DNA of 64,000 nt from JACMLD01 sp964245425. Lineage in GTDB: Bacteria > Bacteroidota > Bacteroidia > Chitinophagales > Chitinophagaceae. Both the position numbers and the translations under genes were made by a program. The stretch spans positions 1 through 64,000 of the forward strand of contig CAXTMV010000001.1 of assembly GCA_964245425.1 (NCBI GenBank), read 5' to 3'. Below are positions 53,182 to 61,761 of the stretch, piece after piece; position 1 is the stretch's first letter; every line of letters begins with the position of its first letter. The notes under the pieces are model-generated. The model saw only the letters and a program-made list of their open reading frames with translations, did not search any database and had not been told where the DNA came from.

Positions 53182-54462
53182 CTACAGGCTCCAGTATTGC
53201 CGGCTGGTAATTTTATTCTTATAAATGCCCTTCAGGTCAAAGATCATGGCAGCCGGGCTTGAAATCATACTGAAATAAGCATCGTCCAGGGCATAATAGG
53301 CACGGTGGGGCACAGTTATGATAACCGCATCGTAATCGTTGTCCGTATGGCTGCTCAGCGCCAATCCATATTCTGCCTGCACTTCTGCTGGCTGCGCGTA
53401 AGGGTCTTCTACATCTACCCGAATATTAAAAGCCAGCAATTCTTTTACGGTGTCGATGATTTTAGAATTGCGGATATCGCTTACATTTTCTTTAAAGGTG
53501 ACGCCTTTTACCAGCACTTTTGGGTGAGTGGCATGGCGGAGTACATGGGTAATTACCTTCCTGGCCACATAACGGGCCATCGCATCGTTGATAAAGCGGC
53601 TGGCAGCTATCACTTTTGAGTCGTACCCGAGTGAAGCCGCGTTATAGGTGAGGTAATATGGATCCACCCCAATGCAATGCCCGCCCACCAGCCCTGGCTG
53701 GAACGGCAGGAAATTCCATTTGGTGGCCGCTGCTTCAATTACATCGAAGGTGTTGATGCCCATATGATCAAAAATCAGTGATAGTTCATTCATCAGGGCA
53801 ATGTTCAGATCGCGCTGCACATTCTCCACAATCTTACTGGCTTCCGCCACTTTTATGGAAGATGCCCGGTGAACACCGGCGGTCACAATTAATTCATACA
53901 CACGCGCAATTTCATGCAAGGATGCTGCATCAATGCCGGCCACTACTTTTACCACCGTCTGCAAAGTATTTTTAACATCGCCCGGATTAATTCTCTCCGG
54001 CGAATAACCCAGTTTAAAATCGATACCTGCTTTCAGACCGGATAAGGCTTCCAGCACCGGCAAACAATCTTCTTCTGTGCAGCCCGGATAGGTGGTGGAT
54101 TCGTATACCACGTAATCCCCCGGTTTAAGCAGGCCGCCCAGCACCCTGGAAGCATCCAGCAATGGCGCTAAATCAGGCAGGTTGTGTTTATTAATTGGAG
54201 TAGGCACTACCACAATGAAAAAAGAAGCCTGTGCCAGTATGGCCGGATCGGATGTGAACAGTATCTGACTATTTCCGAATGATTCAGGGCCGGCTTCACC
54301 GCGGGGATCAACCTGCCGGCACAAACGTTCAATCTTTTCGGGGTCGTTATCGAACCCAATCACAGAAATTTTCTTCGCAAAAGCAAGCGCCAGCGGCAAA
54401 CCTACATAACCAAGCCCTATCACCGCCAGTTTACTTTCTTTATCAACCAATTGCCTGTACAT
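53182..54462 (-). CDS. UDP-N-acetylhexosamine-type dehydrogenase (TviB/WbpO-like)
   Basis: A 426-residue UDP-sugar dehydrogenase that makes a UDP-uronic acid for a surface glycan. NAD-binding GLGYVGLPLA (16-25) and catalytic C263 in GGHCIGVDPYYL. The motif VDPYYL favours the UDP-GalNAc/GlcNAc dehydrogenase branch over UDP-glucose dehydrogenase, but the substrate is not certain. It is the last gene of the leftward polysaccharide operon, 69 bases after the PHP phosphatase gene. Confidence 0.88.
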   Translation of the reverse strand: MYRQLVDKESKLAVIGLGYVGLPLALAFAKKISVIGFDNDPEKIERLCRQVDPRGEAGPESFGNSQILFTSDPAILAQASFFIVVVPTPINKHNLPDLAPLLDASRVLGGLLKPGDYVVYESTTYPGCTEEDCLPVLEALSGLKAGIDFKLGYSPERINPGDVKNTLQTVVKVVAGIDAASLHEIARVYELIVTAGVHRASSIKVAEASKIVENVQRDLNIALMNELSLIFDHMGINTFDVIEAAATKWNFLPFQPGLVGGHCIGVDPYYLTYNAASLGYDSKVIAASRFINDAMARYVARKVITHVLRHATHPKVLVKGVTFKENVSDIRNSKIIDTVKELLAFNIRVDVEDPYAQPAEVQAEYGLALSSHTDNDYDAVIITVPHRAYYALDDAYFSMISSPAAMIFDLKGIYKNKITSRQYWSL

Positions 54463-54531
54463 AATTATTGGCTGCGCGGGAATGCCTTTTTACATTCGCC
54501 CAACGCATAAGCTTTTTAATGTTCGTTTGTG

Positions 54532-55272
54532 TTACAACGTAAGTAAAGGATTCTGCAACTTGCCGCCGGCCAGTAATTGCTGCACAACCGGCATCATGTT
54601 CCTTCCAGCCCGGAGCGCCTCCAGGTGACGCTGGTGATGCAAATCGGTGCCCACAAAATCTATGTATTGCCTGTTTACCAACCAGGCGGCCAGGTCTTGC
54701 ACCACTTTGCCATAATAGCCGGCTACCGAAAGCAGGTTGAGCTGAAAAAAGCAGCCCATATTTTTAAAATCGTCGTAAACGGCTCGGTTACCAGAAAAAT
54801 AAGTGTACCGTTCCGGGTGCGCCAGCACGGGCTCATATCCTTTTATCTGCAGGTTAAATAATTGTTCCTTCAGATCAAAAGGCGCTGCTACAAAAGAAAA
54901 TTCCACCAGTACTTTTTTACCGGTTATCGTAAGCAATGGTTTTTCGTTATTTACCAGGCCGTCAAAATAGTCGTCCATAAAATATTCTGCTGCAATACGC
55001 ATATTGTTATGCTGCGTGCTGTTATGCTGCAGGTTTTTCAATGCGGTATCAATTGTACCAGGCGTATTTTTATACAGATCCCACATAATATGCGGCGTGG
55101 CAATGAACTGCCGGAAGCCAAGATCTTCCAGCCCTTTTTTCAGTTCCGCCGAAGCAGCAGTGTCTGCTGCGCCATCGTCAATACCGGGCAACAGGTGTGA
55201 ATGCATGTCTGTTACCAGGTCGCTGAAATTGACAGGCGAAGCAGGATATTTTCTTTTAAAGATGGAGAACAT
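54532..55272 (-). CDS. CpsB/YwqE-type PHP tyrosine-protein phosphatase
   Basis: A 246-residue PHP-domain metalloenzyme. Metal ligands H24 and H26 in TDMHSHLLPGIDDGA, then PHI, EFSF, LAHPERY and FVGTDLHH. Members of this family dephosphorylate the tyrosine kinase of polysaccharide chain-length control. No Wzc-like kinase is in the window; it probably lies to the right. The start overlaps the last base of the GT2 stop. Confidence 0.85.
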   Translation of the reverse strand: MFSIFKRKYPASPVNFSDLVTDMHSHLLPGIDDGAADTAASAELKKGLEDLGFRQFIATPHIMWDLYKNTPGTIDTALKNLQHNSTQHNNMRIAAEYFMDDYFDGLVNNEKPLLTITGKKVLVEFSFVAAPFDLKEQLFNLQIKGYEPVLAHPERYTYFSGNRAVYDDFKNMGCFFQLNLLSVAGYYGKVVQDLAAWLVNRQYIDFVGTDLHHQRHLEALRAGRNMMPVVQQLLAGGKLQNPLLTL

Positions 55273-56018
55273 TATTTCATCAGGTATTGTGGAATTTTTC
55301 TCAGCGGCTTCAGATAAACGGTAAAAAAATGCGGGCGTTTGTTGTTTAATTTCCAGGCCTTGGCATCTTCCCTGTTTGCCCGGATGCGGTTGCGGAGCGA
55401 GGCATTGCTGATACCCCCCGAACGCATTTTTACCAACACTTCCGGTATATAGGCAGCATGAAAATGATGCCGGTATAAAATGCGCAGCATCATTTCATAA
55501 TCAGCGGCGCTTTTTAGCTCGGTGTTGAACAGACCTACTTTTTCATATACCGATCTTCGCACAAAAAAAGTAGGATGCGGCGGCATCCATCCATATAAAA
55601 AATTCCGGTGGTTGAATTTGCCGGCCTTCCAGGTGCGGAGGATCTTCGACAGGTTGTGCTGCTGCACATATTGAAGATCGCCATATACACAATGAACGGC
55701 GGGATCACGAAAAGCGGCCGCCACTTTTTTTAATACGGAATCACTTGCATATACATCGTCGCTGTTCAGGATGCCCACTACATCGCCGGTTACCATGGCA
55801 AACCCTTTGTTCATGGCATAGTAAAGGCCGTTGTCTTTTTCCGATACCCATTTACTGATATGTGCATGCGACTGAACGATGCCCATTGTGCCATCGGTGG
55901 AAGCGCCATCTACCAGGATATGTTCCAGGTCTTCGTACGCCTGGCGCTGCACACTGTCGATGGTATCTTTCAGCGTTGCAGCGCTGTTATACGATACGGT
56001 AATAATGGATATACGCAT
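55272..56018 (-). CDS. Family 2 glycosyltransferase (WcaA-like)
   Basis: A 248-residue inverting glycosyltransferase. The start is set at 56018 (MRISIITVSYN), 14 bases after the upstream stop; an upstream extension to 56102 would overlap that gene and lacks family resemblance. GT-A motifs: SIITVSYN, EHILVDGASTDGT, SEKDNGLYYAMNKG and the DxD-like GILNSDDVY. It transfers one sugar to the growing glycan at the cytoplasmic membrane. Donor and linkage are unknown. Confidence 0.85.
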   Translation of the reverse strand: MRISIITVSYNSAATLKDTIDSVQRQAYEDLEHILVDGASTDGTMGIVQSHAHISKWVSEKDNGLYYAMNKGFAMVTGDVVGILNSDDVYASDSVLKKVAAAFRDPAVHCVYGDLQYVQQHNLSKILRTWKAGKFNHRNFLYGWMPPHPTFFVRRSVYEKVGLFNTELKSAADYEMMLRILYRHHFHAAYIPEVLVKMRSGGISNASLRNRIRANREDAKAWKLNNKRPHFFTVYLKPLRKIPQYLMK

Positions 56019-56032
56019 ACAATGGCCGGCAC

Positions 56033-56758
56033 TTATTTTTTTCCCGCTATAAGAAAGAGGGCAATGATCGATAGCAGCAGTGAAGTTAATACAACTAACC
56101 ATACAGCCGGCATACCTGTTGGGGTCTTTGCAGCTATGGGTGTGAGGACGGTTGCCGGCGCGGGTGGTAACACCGGTACCGCTACGGCAACTGCCATGCC
56201 ATTGGTATGTGAAACAGACAAATGAAAAGCGGCATGAAAGGGCCGGCCTTCCGGCTGGTGCTGAACACCCAGCTGGTTGAACGGCGTGGCCTTAAACCGG
56301 TTGTCTGCTTTTACCATTGCTTCCTTGGCAGCAAACAATCCCGCAAATGAAGCGTATGAATCGGGCTGCAGGATGCAATAAGCAATCTCTGTTGCCGAAA
56401 AGTTCATGGTATAAAAAGGATCTTCCCGGAAATCTGCAGTAACAGGCATGGCGCTTACCATTTCCATATCAATGCCGATAGCAGTTCCTGCAGGTCTATT
56501 GACCGGGCCGGAGGCTGCATACACTTCCGCCGGTTGTACCGTACCGTTAGATGCGCCCGTGCGCTGTAAAAGGTCGCCAAACGTGCGTACCTGCTGGTAA
56601 TCTTTTACAGTAATGCCTTCTGCAGCCAGTTTTGCATACATGCGGTGCAATAAAATGGAACTGCTTACCGCTGATCGATCGATGACAGTGGCCGGCAGTA
56701 ATTGTTCGGGTGGTATCTTTAAGAAAATACCCAGTATTTCTTTTATTTTTTCCTCCAT
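56033..56758 (-). CDS. ACP-like domain fused to AcpS-type phosphopantetheinyl transferase with membrane anchor
   Basis: A 241-residue protein of unusual layout. Residues 1-67 resemble an acyl carrier protein; the usual DSL motif appears as D27-R28-S29, so it is unclear which Ser, if any, carries phosphopantetheine. Residues about 92-194 are an AcpS-type transferase: GIDME (95-99), FAAKEAMVKA (about 141-151) and SVSHTNGMAVA (181-191). After a Pro/Ala-rich linker (195-217) comes a membrane helix (218-238). It lies 2 bases after E2 and 14 before a GT2. I infer that it modifies itself or a partner carrier and holds the acyl group at the membrane. Confidence 0.7.
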   Translation of the reverse strand: MEEKIKEILGIFLKIPPEQLLPATVIDRSAVSSSILLHRMYAKLAAEGITVKDYQQVRTFGDLLQRTGASNGTVQPAEVYAASGPVNRPAGTAIGIDMEMVSAMPVTADFREDPFYTMNFSATEIAYCILQPDSYASFAGLFAAKEAMVKADNRFKATPFNQLGVQHQPEGRPFHAAFHLSVSHTNGMAVAVAVPVLPPAPATVLTPIAAKTPTGMPAVWLVVLTSLLLSIIALFLIAGKK

Positions 56759-56760
56759 AA

Positions 56761-58077
56761 TTAAAATCCTTTAAAACAACGCTGGCAAATATGGCCATCG
56801 CGGCCATCGGGTTGTACACAGGCCACGAACCCCACATCTGCTAAATCTTCTGCCAGGGTGGTATAACATTTAAAACAATGGATCGCCCGGGTGCGGTAAC
56901 GGCTGTCTGCCCGGTAAGATTCTATTCGTTCTTTCAGCTCCTGCAGAAAACGGGCCACTAGTTTACCCTCTGTTACCCGGTGATCGAAAGTAATACTAAC
57001 GGTACAGCGGTTCAATTGATGGTCAATGGCCGCAATGCCCAGGATAGCGCTGTTCATCATATTTACCAGTGGCCGGAAAAAACTGACGCCTTCTGCCGAT
57101 AAATCCGTGATGGTAAAACTGATATCGGTCAGATCGGTGATAGCCAGTTTATCATCCAGGTATTTTTCAGACAGCTGCAGGATGCCGGCTTCTATCTCTG
57201 CCAGTTTCATGTCGTTTGTACGGGGCAGCTTTAATACTTTCAGGCCTTTATCGATGTCGATGGCAAAACCAATATTCACTTCTTTATAAACAGCTGTTTC
57301 CGCACCGGTGAAATACGCATTGAGCGGCGAATATTTTTTCAGCAGGCGCGCTGTTTCATATATTACCAGGGGCAATAGAGAATCTTTCAGGTAGGCCATT
57401 GATGGGTTCACCTGCTCAAAAAGACCGCCTGTTTCAATAAAAGTATTAATGGTGCTGGTTAAGCCGCCGGATTGTACTTCCGACAAATATTCTATTTCCC
57501 TTCTTTTGCCGGAAGATAATTTTTCAACGATGAACCTATTGGGATCTGCAACGGGTGCTGCTTTGGCTTTAACCGGCTGGGGCGCCGTGTTGTTGCCAGC
57601 GGCCTGAACGGGCTGGCCAATGCCCAGCAGCGTTTCCACTTCTGCCTTGCTCACAAAATCACGCCCGCTGAACAATGCACGACTGGCCCCTGTGCTCAGC
57701 AATAACTTTTCAGCAGCCGCAGAAAACAGCGTATCACCATTCCATTGCGCGGGGCTTGCGCTGGCTGCTGCCGGTACGGTTGCCCGCTGGCCATTCAGTA
57801 CCGGCTTGCCGTTAGAAAGCGTTTCCAGTTCTGATGCATCGGTAAAAATTTTGGCCACCAGTTCATTTACCTCATAGTCTTTTCCTGTTTCGCAGAAGTA
57901 CTGCACGTATCCTTCCGCTTCTGCTTCCACCTCGTAGGTTGTTTTAGAGGTTTCAAATACCATCAGCTGGTCGCCCTTTTTTACTTTTTGCCCGCTGGTA
58001 AACGAAATGGCCACCACCGTAAGACTGGTGTCATTTACCGCCAGCAGGGGCACTTTTATTTCCTGTAAGACTGCCAT
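56761..58077 (-). CDS. E2-type lipoyl acyltransferase with C-terminal zinc-ribbon-like tail
   Basis: A 438-residue 2-oxoacid dehydrogenase acyltransferase. Lipoyl domain 1-80 with lipoylation Lys K45 in FETSKTTYEV; a short helical element (about 115-152) in the position of the E1/E3-binding domain; catalytic core about 185-390 with DHRVTEG (365-371) in place of the canonical DHRVVDG, so the catalytic Asp is replaced by Glu. The last 40 residues carry C401-x-x-C404 and C431-x-x-C434, as in a zinc ribbon, which normal E2 lacks. It overlaps the E1 stop by one base and is followed by the ACP/AcpS gene. Confidence 0.8.
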   Translation of the reverse strand: MAVLQEIKVPLLAVNDTSLTVVAISFTSGQKVKKGDQLMVFETSKTTYEVEAEAEGYVQYFCETGKDYEVNELVAKIFTDASELETLSNGKPVLNGQRATVPAAASASPAQWNGDTLFSAAAEKLLLSTGASRALFSGRDFVSKAEVETLLGIGQPVQAAGNNTAPQPVKAKAAPVADPNRFIVEKLSSGKRREIEYLSEVQSGGLTSTINTFIETGGLFEQVNPSMAYLKDSLLPLVIYETARLLKKYSPLNAYFTGAETAVYKEVNIGFAIDIDKGLKVLKLPRTNDMKLAEIEAGILQLSEKYLDDKLAITDLTDISFTITDLSAEGVSFFRPLVNMMNSAILGIAAIDHQLNRCTVSITFDHRVTEGKLVARFLQELKERIESYRADSRYRTRAIHCFKCYTTLAEDLADVGFVACVQPDGRDGHICQRCFKGF

Positions 58078-60023
58078 TAGCTGAAAGTTTCATTTATTTC
58101 ACGGATGATCCTGTTTTTTCCGGGCACTACTATGTTCTCCAGCGATTTCACAGAAGGTATGGGCACCGGGTAGGCCGCAATTCTTTTTACTTTGATGCCG
58201 GTGCCGGCTATTTCTGCTACGGCAGCCAGCAGCTCGGCGCCGATACCTGCAAATGCAGTGCCTTCTTCGATTACCAGCAGCCGGCCGGTTTTCTGCGCCG
58301 AGACAGCCACCAGGTCTGCCGGCAATTGCGATATCAGGCAGGGCACAATCAGTTCCGGCTTAAAATCTGTCTCCACAAAAATATCTTCCAGTGCGGCCGC
58401 TGTTAAATCGGCCATGCCGCCATATGCAACGATGGTAAGGGTAGGTTGCGACAGGGCGGGGCGTATACGCACCACCGGAAAAACATCGTGGTTGCGTTCG
58501 TACACAAAATGGGCCGATGCCTGCTGCATTATTTTTTTTCCATAATCCGTTTTGTTTTCAATAACCAGTACGGGGTGCTTTTCTTCGTACACAGATTCAT
58601 ACACAACAGCGGGGTGTATAAAGGTATTTAAGGCAATTGTTTTTATATTATCGATACCCACCAGGAATTTATCGAGTGTCTGCGAATGGGTGGGACCATA
58701 GCCCCTGCGGGCGCCCATGGGCGTGCGTATTACCACCGGGCAGTTCACCTTTTTATTAAACATGTGGTGAAACTTGGAAGCATGGTTCACTATCTGGTCA
58801 AAGGCCAGGGTCATGAAATCGCCAAACATGATTTCAGCAAAAGGCTTGAAACCATTCAATGCCAGCCCGTTCGATATGCCGGTGATAGCAGATTCGGAAA
58901 TGGGGGTAGAGAACACCTGGCCGGGCCGCAGCTGCGATAATTCTTTGGTAACCTTAAAAGCCCCGCCATAGGGTGAGAGGATATCTTCTCCCAAAAAAAC
59001 GGTGCTGGCATCCTGTTCTATCTTATCCCTGAAAAAACGATTGATCAGTTCTACCTGTCTTTTATTAACAGGTTCCAGGGCTGCCCAGGTATTATCGGTT
59101 GTGTATGGCCGGTATTCATAATAGGCGGCAATGGGCAAATCTTCTTCCTGCAGGATTTCTTCCACCATATGATCAATCTCTTCGCTGATGGCCTCCTGGT
59201 ATATTTTGTAATACGCGGGCGATTCCTGTTCAAATACCTGCAAAAAATCTTTTTCGCGGAAGCTGTTCACTACGGCGGGATCGCGGTCATCGTCTCCCTT
59301 TGAATGCGCATTCAGGCGGTAGGTTTCTACCAGGAAAAAAGCCGGCCTGGTTTCTGTTCGCACATAATCGATGGCACTCTTTGCATCGCCTATCAGCGCG
59401 GCAGGATCCCAGGTATCGCCCTTAAATGTTTTTATACCGAATGCCGCGGCCCTGGCACGGATATCGCCCGCCAGGTTAATGTGCTGGGGGGTAGACTGTG
59501 CAAAAAAATTGTTTTCGCAAACGATCAGCAGGGGCACTTCCCATTTGGAAATGATATTCATGGTTTCATACAGGGCGCCTTCACCCAGGGTGCCATCGCC
59601 GATATACACCACGCCGATAGCACCGTTTTGCCGCAGTTTGTTGCCCAGTGCGTACCCGGCCGCTACCGGAACAATGCCACCCTGTATGCCATTCGAGAAA
59701 AAATTATTGTTGCAAAGGTGCTGGCTGCTGCCAATACCACCACTGGTACCGGAGGCTTTTCCCAGCAGTTCCGCCAGCAGCCCCCTCGTATCGCCTGTAA
59801 AAGCTATGTAATGGCCGTGACAACGATGGTTGGAAAAAACAAAATCCTTTTTTTTAAGCTGGCCGGCGAAGGCGATAGCAGAAAATTCCTGTCCCACGCA
59901 GGTATGAACGGTGCCGTTCAATTTCCCTTCAGAGAACAGCTGCAGGAATTTCTCTTCCACCTTCCGTATGCGGATGGCTTCTTTGATCTGTCGGTGAGAT
60001 ATATTGAGTTTTGCTGCGTACAT
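58077..60023 (-). CDS. Fused E1 alpha/beta 2-oxoacid dehydrogenase
   Basis: A 648-residue thiamine-diphosphate enzyme joining E1 alpha (about 1-310) and E1 beta (about 325-648). The thiamine motif starts GDGTLGEGA (142-150) and closes at N171-N172. Beta-subunit features: FLGEDILSPYGGAFKVTK and TPISESAITGISNGLAL. It decarboxylates a 2-oxo acid and passes the acyl group to the lipoyl arm of the E2 just downstream. No E3 is in the window. In a polysaccharide operon this is not ordinary central metabolism; see findings. Confidence 0.85.
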   Translation of the reverse strand: MYAAKLNISHRQIKEAIRIRKVEEKFLQLFSEGKLNGTVHTCVGQEFSAIAFAGQLKKKDFVFSNHRCHGHYIAFTGDTRGLLAELLGKASGTSGGIGSSQHLCNNNFFSNGIQGGIVPVAAGYALGNKLRQNGAIGVVYIGDGTLGEGALYETMNIISKWEVPLLIVCENNFFAQSTPQHINLAGDIRARAAAFGIKTFKGDTWDPAALIGDAKSAIDYVRTETRPAFFLVETYRLNAHSKGDDDRDPAVVNSFREKDFLQVFEQESPAYYKIYQEAISEEIDHMVEEILQEEDLPIAAYYEYRPYTTDNTWAALEPVNKRQVELINRFFRDKIEQDASTVFLGEDILSPYGGAFKVTKELSQLRPGQVFSTPISESAITGISNGLALNGFKPFAEIMFGDFMTLAFDQIVNHASKFHHMFNKKVNCPVVIRTPMGARRGYGPTHSQTLDKFLVGIDNIKTIALNTFIHPAVVYESVYEEKHPVLVIENKTDYGKKIMQQASAHFVYERNHDVFPVVRIRPALSQPTLTIVAYGGMADLTAAALEDIFVETDFKPELIVPCLISQLPADLVAVSAQKTGRLLVIEEGTAFAGIGAELLAAVAEIAGTGIKVKRIAAYPVPIPSVKSLENIVVPGKNRIIREINETFS

Positions 60024-60062
60024 GGTCCGTTGGTTTACACCAGGGATGACCCCTACATCGTT

Positions 60063-60617
60063 TTAATAAATTTTTCTTTCTATGACCGGTATGGCCGGGT
60101 TGCCTTTATAAATAATATAAGGCTGCAGGTTTTTTTCTGCTACCGAATTCATACCAAGTATGCTATGCGAGCCGGCAGTAACACCGCCAAAAACAACGGC
60201 CCTGGCACCAATCCAAACCCCGTCTTCCAGCACCACCGGCAGTGAGATGAAATCGAATTGTTCTTTTGTATGGTCATGGCTGCCGGTCAACAGCAAAGCA
60301 CCCTGAGAAATCGTAACATGGCTGCCGATCAGTACTTCAGACAGGTTGTCGATCCACACGTCTTCTCCAATCCAGGCATGGTCGCCGATGTTTAGTTTCC
60401 AGGGAAACTTGATATTAACACCGGGCTTTATCAGCACTCCCTTGCCCAGGGTGGCGCCAAAGGCCTTCAGAAAAAATACTTTCAGCCCGGAAAAAATATT
60501 AAACGGGTTTTTAAAAAAAATAATATTCACCAGGTACCATAAAACCTGTTTGGGCTTTGAGGCACCAATTTGCAGGGTGGTACGATAGAGGCCGTTATTT
60601 ACTTTTTTAACACTCAT
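60063..60617 (-). CDS. WcaF-like acyl (acetyl) transferase
   Basis: A 184-residue left-handed beta-helix O-acetyltransferase of the WcaF/colanic acid type. Hexapeptide-repeat region from about 55 to 175 (GVLIKPGVNIKFPW, IGDHAWIGEDVWID, IGSHVTISQGALLLTGSHD with the catalytic His). It acetylates a sugar of the glycan. Its start overlaps the GT4 stop by four bases. Confidence 0.85.
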   Translation of the reverse strand: MSVKKVNNGLYRTTLQIGASKPKQVLWYLVNIIFFKNPFNIFSGLKVFFLKAFGATLGKGVLIKPGVNIKFPWKLNIGDHAWIGEDVWIDNLSEVLIGSHVTISQGALLLTGSHDHTKEQFDFISLPVVLEDGVWIGARAVVFGGVTAGSHSILGMNSVAEKNLQPYIIYKGNPAIPVIERKIY

Positions 60618-61759
60618 GAAAACAATTGCAAATATTGTTGTTTTAAAGCAGGGTTGCCGATAAACTTACCGGCAAATTGCCAGGCTTGTTCGCAGCAGGC
60701 TGCAAAGGTAACCTGATTCCAGGCGGCAGCAGTTTCAAGGGCCGCCGTAAACGCGGTAACCTCATTCAATGGCAGGTCCCAACCCATTCCTTTTTCCCGG
60801 AGTTGCAGCCAGGGTGTCTGATCGCTGATCAATACAGGGCGGCCGGCCAGGAAGGCTTCAAAAATAGAATGTCCGAAATTCTCGCCCCTGGTAGGCAATA
60901 CAAATAAATGATTGTCTTGCAAAAGAGCCGGCAGTGCATGATTGGGCAAAGAGCCGTTGTACTGCACCTGTATATGGGCAGGCAAATCTGCCATGATTGA
61001 TTGGCATTGTTGCCAGTAAGCCGCGTCTTCTATGGGACCAACAATCGTAAGCACAACGGCTGCCTGCACGGGGCGCAATGCCTCCAGCAGGAACATTAGA
61101 TTTTTAATGGGATGTACACGGGCAATGAATATGCATTTCAATTGCCCGGGCGTTTTGCTTCTGATGGAAAGGGCCAATTGCCGGGTATTGGGCAAATCAT
61201 CGGCTGTCAGCACTTCACTACCGGGAAAGAAATCCAGTATGGCGTTTTTCTCTCTTTCACTGGTGGCATGAAAGCGAACTTTTTTGTGGATGCTCATCCA
61301 CCTGAATAATTTCAGGAAAGGGCTTTTTTTATATGTTTTGATGGCCAGTGCGCTTTGGTACAGGGCACCGCGCGGACTTACCACTACCCGGCTGCTGATA
61401 ATACCTTTCCATTTCAGCCACAGGGGATACACCACAAACCAGGGAGAAAAAAGGTGGTTCAGGTAAACAAAATCAGGCTGCAGGGTGGTGGTAACGGTCC
61501 TGATCTGTTTTGCGTTGAGTTTCTTTTTGCAGGCATAATATACCATGCAGCCGTCGTCTGCTGCTTTTATCCAGGTATCGGTCACAACGCCTGCATAGGG
61601 TGTTGTTTCGCCCAGGTCGGTATCGGAGGTAAACACATAGATCGCGTAGTCTTCTTTCATCAGGTGAATAAAATTCAGGCAGGAGGTGACTGGCCCGCCG
61701 GCTTTATAACCGGGGCTGAACCAATCTATGAACAGTAGAATAACAGGTTTGGGAGCCAT
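60614..61759 (-). CDS. Family 4 glycosyltransferase
   Basis: A GT-B fold glycosyltransferase of 381 residues from the start at 61759 (MAPKPVILLF), two bases after the upstream stop; an extension to 61792 would overlap that gene. The retaining GT4 EX7E motif is E-N-F-G-H-S-I-F-E near residue 300, preceded by IFIARVHPIKN. Its N-terminal GG-rich loop is AGGPVTSC. It adds a sugar from a nucleotide donor on the cytoplasmic side. Confidence 0.85.
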   Translation of the reverse strand: MAPKPVILLFIDWFSPGYKAGGPVTSCLNFIHLMKEDYAIYVFTSDTDLGETTPYAGVVTDTWIKAADDGCMVYYACKKKLNAKQIRTVTTTLQPDFVYLNHLFSPWFVVYPLWLKWKGIISSRVVVSPRGALYQSALAIKTYKKSPFLKLFRWMSIHKKVRFHATSEREKNAILDFFPGSEVLTADDLPNTRQLALSIRSKTPGQLKCIFIARVHPIKNLMFLLEALRPVQAAVVLTIVGPIEDAAYWQQCQSIMADLPAHIQVQYNGSLPNHALPALLQDNHLFVLPTRGENFGHSIFEAFLAGRPVLISDQTPWLQLREKGMGWDLPLNEVTAFTAALETAAAWNQVTFAACCEQAWQFAGKFIGNPALKQQYLQLFS

Positions 61760-61761
61760 TT

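Noticed and set aside
59304..60245. 313-codon plus-strand open frame
   Set aside because: Antisense to the fused E1 gene and the WcaF-like gene end; no family features.
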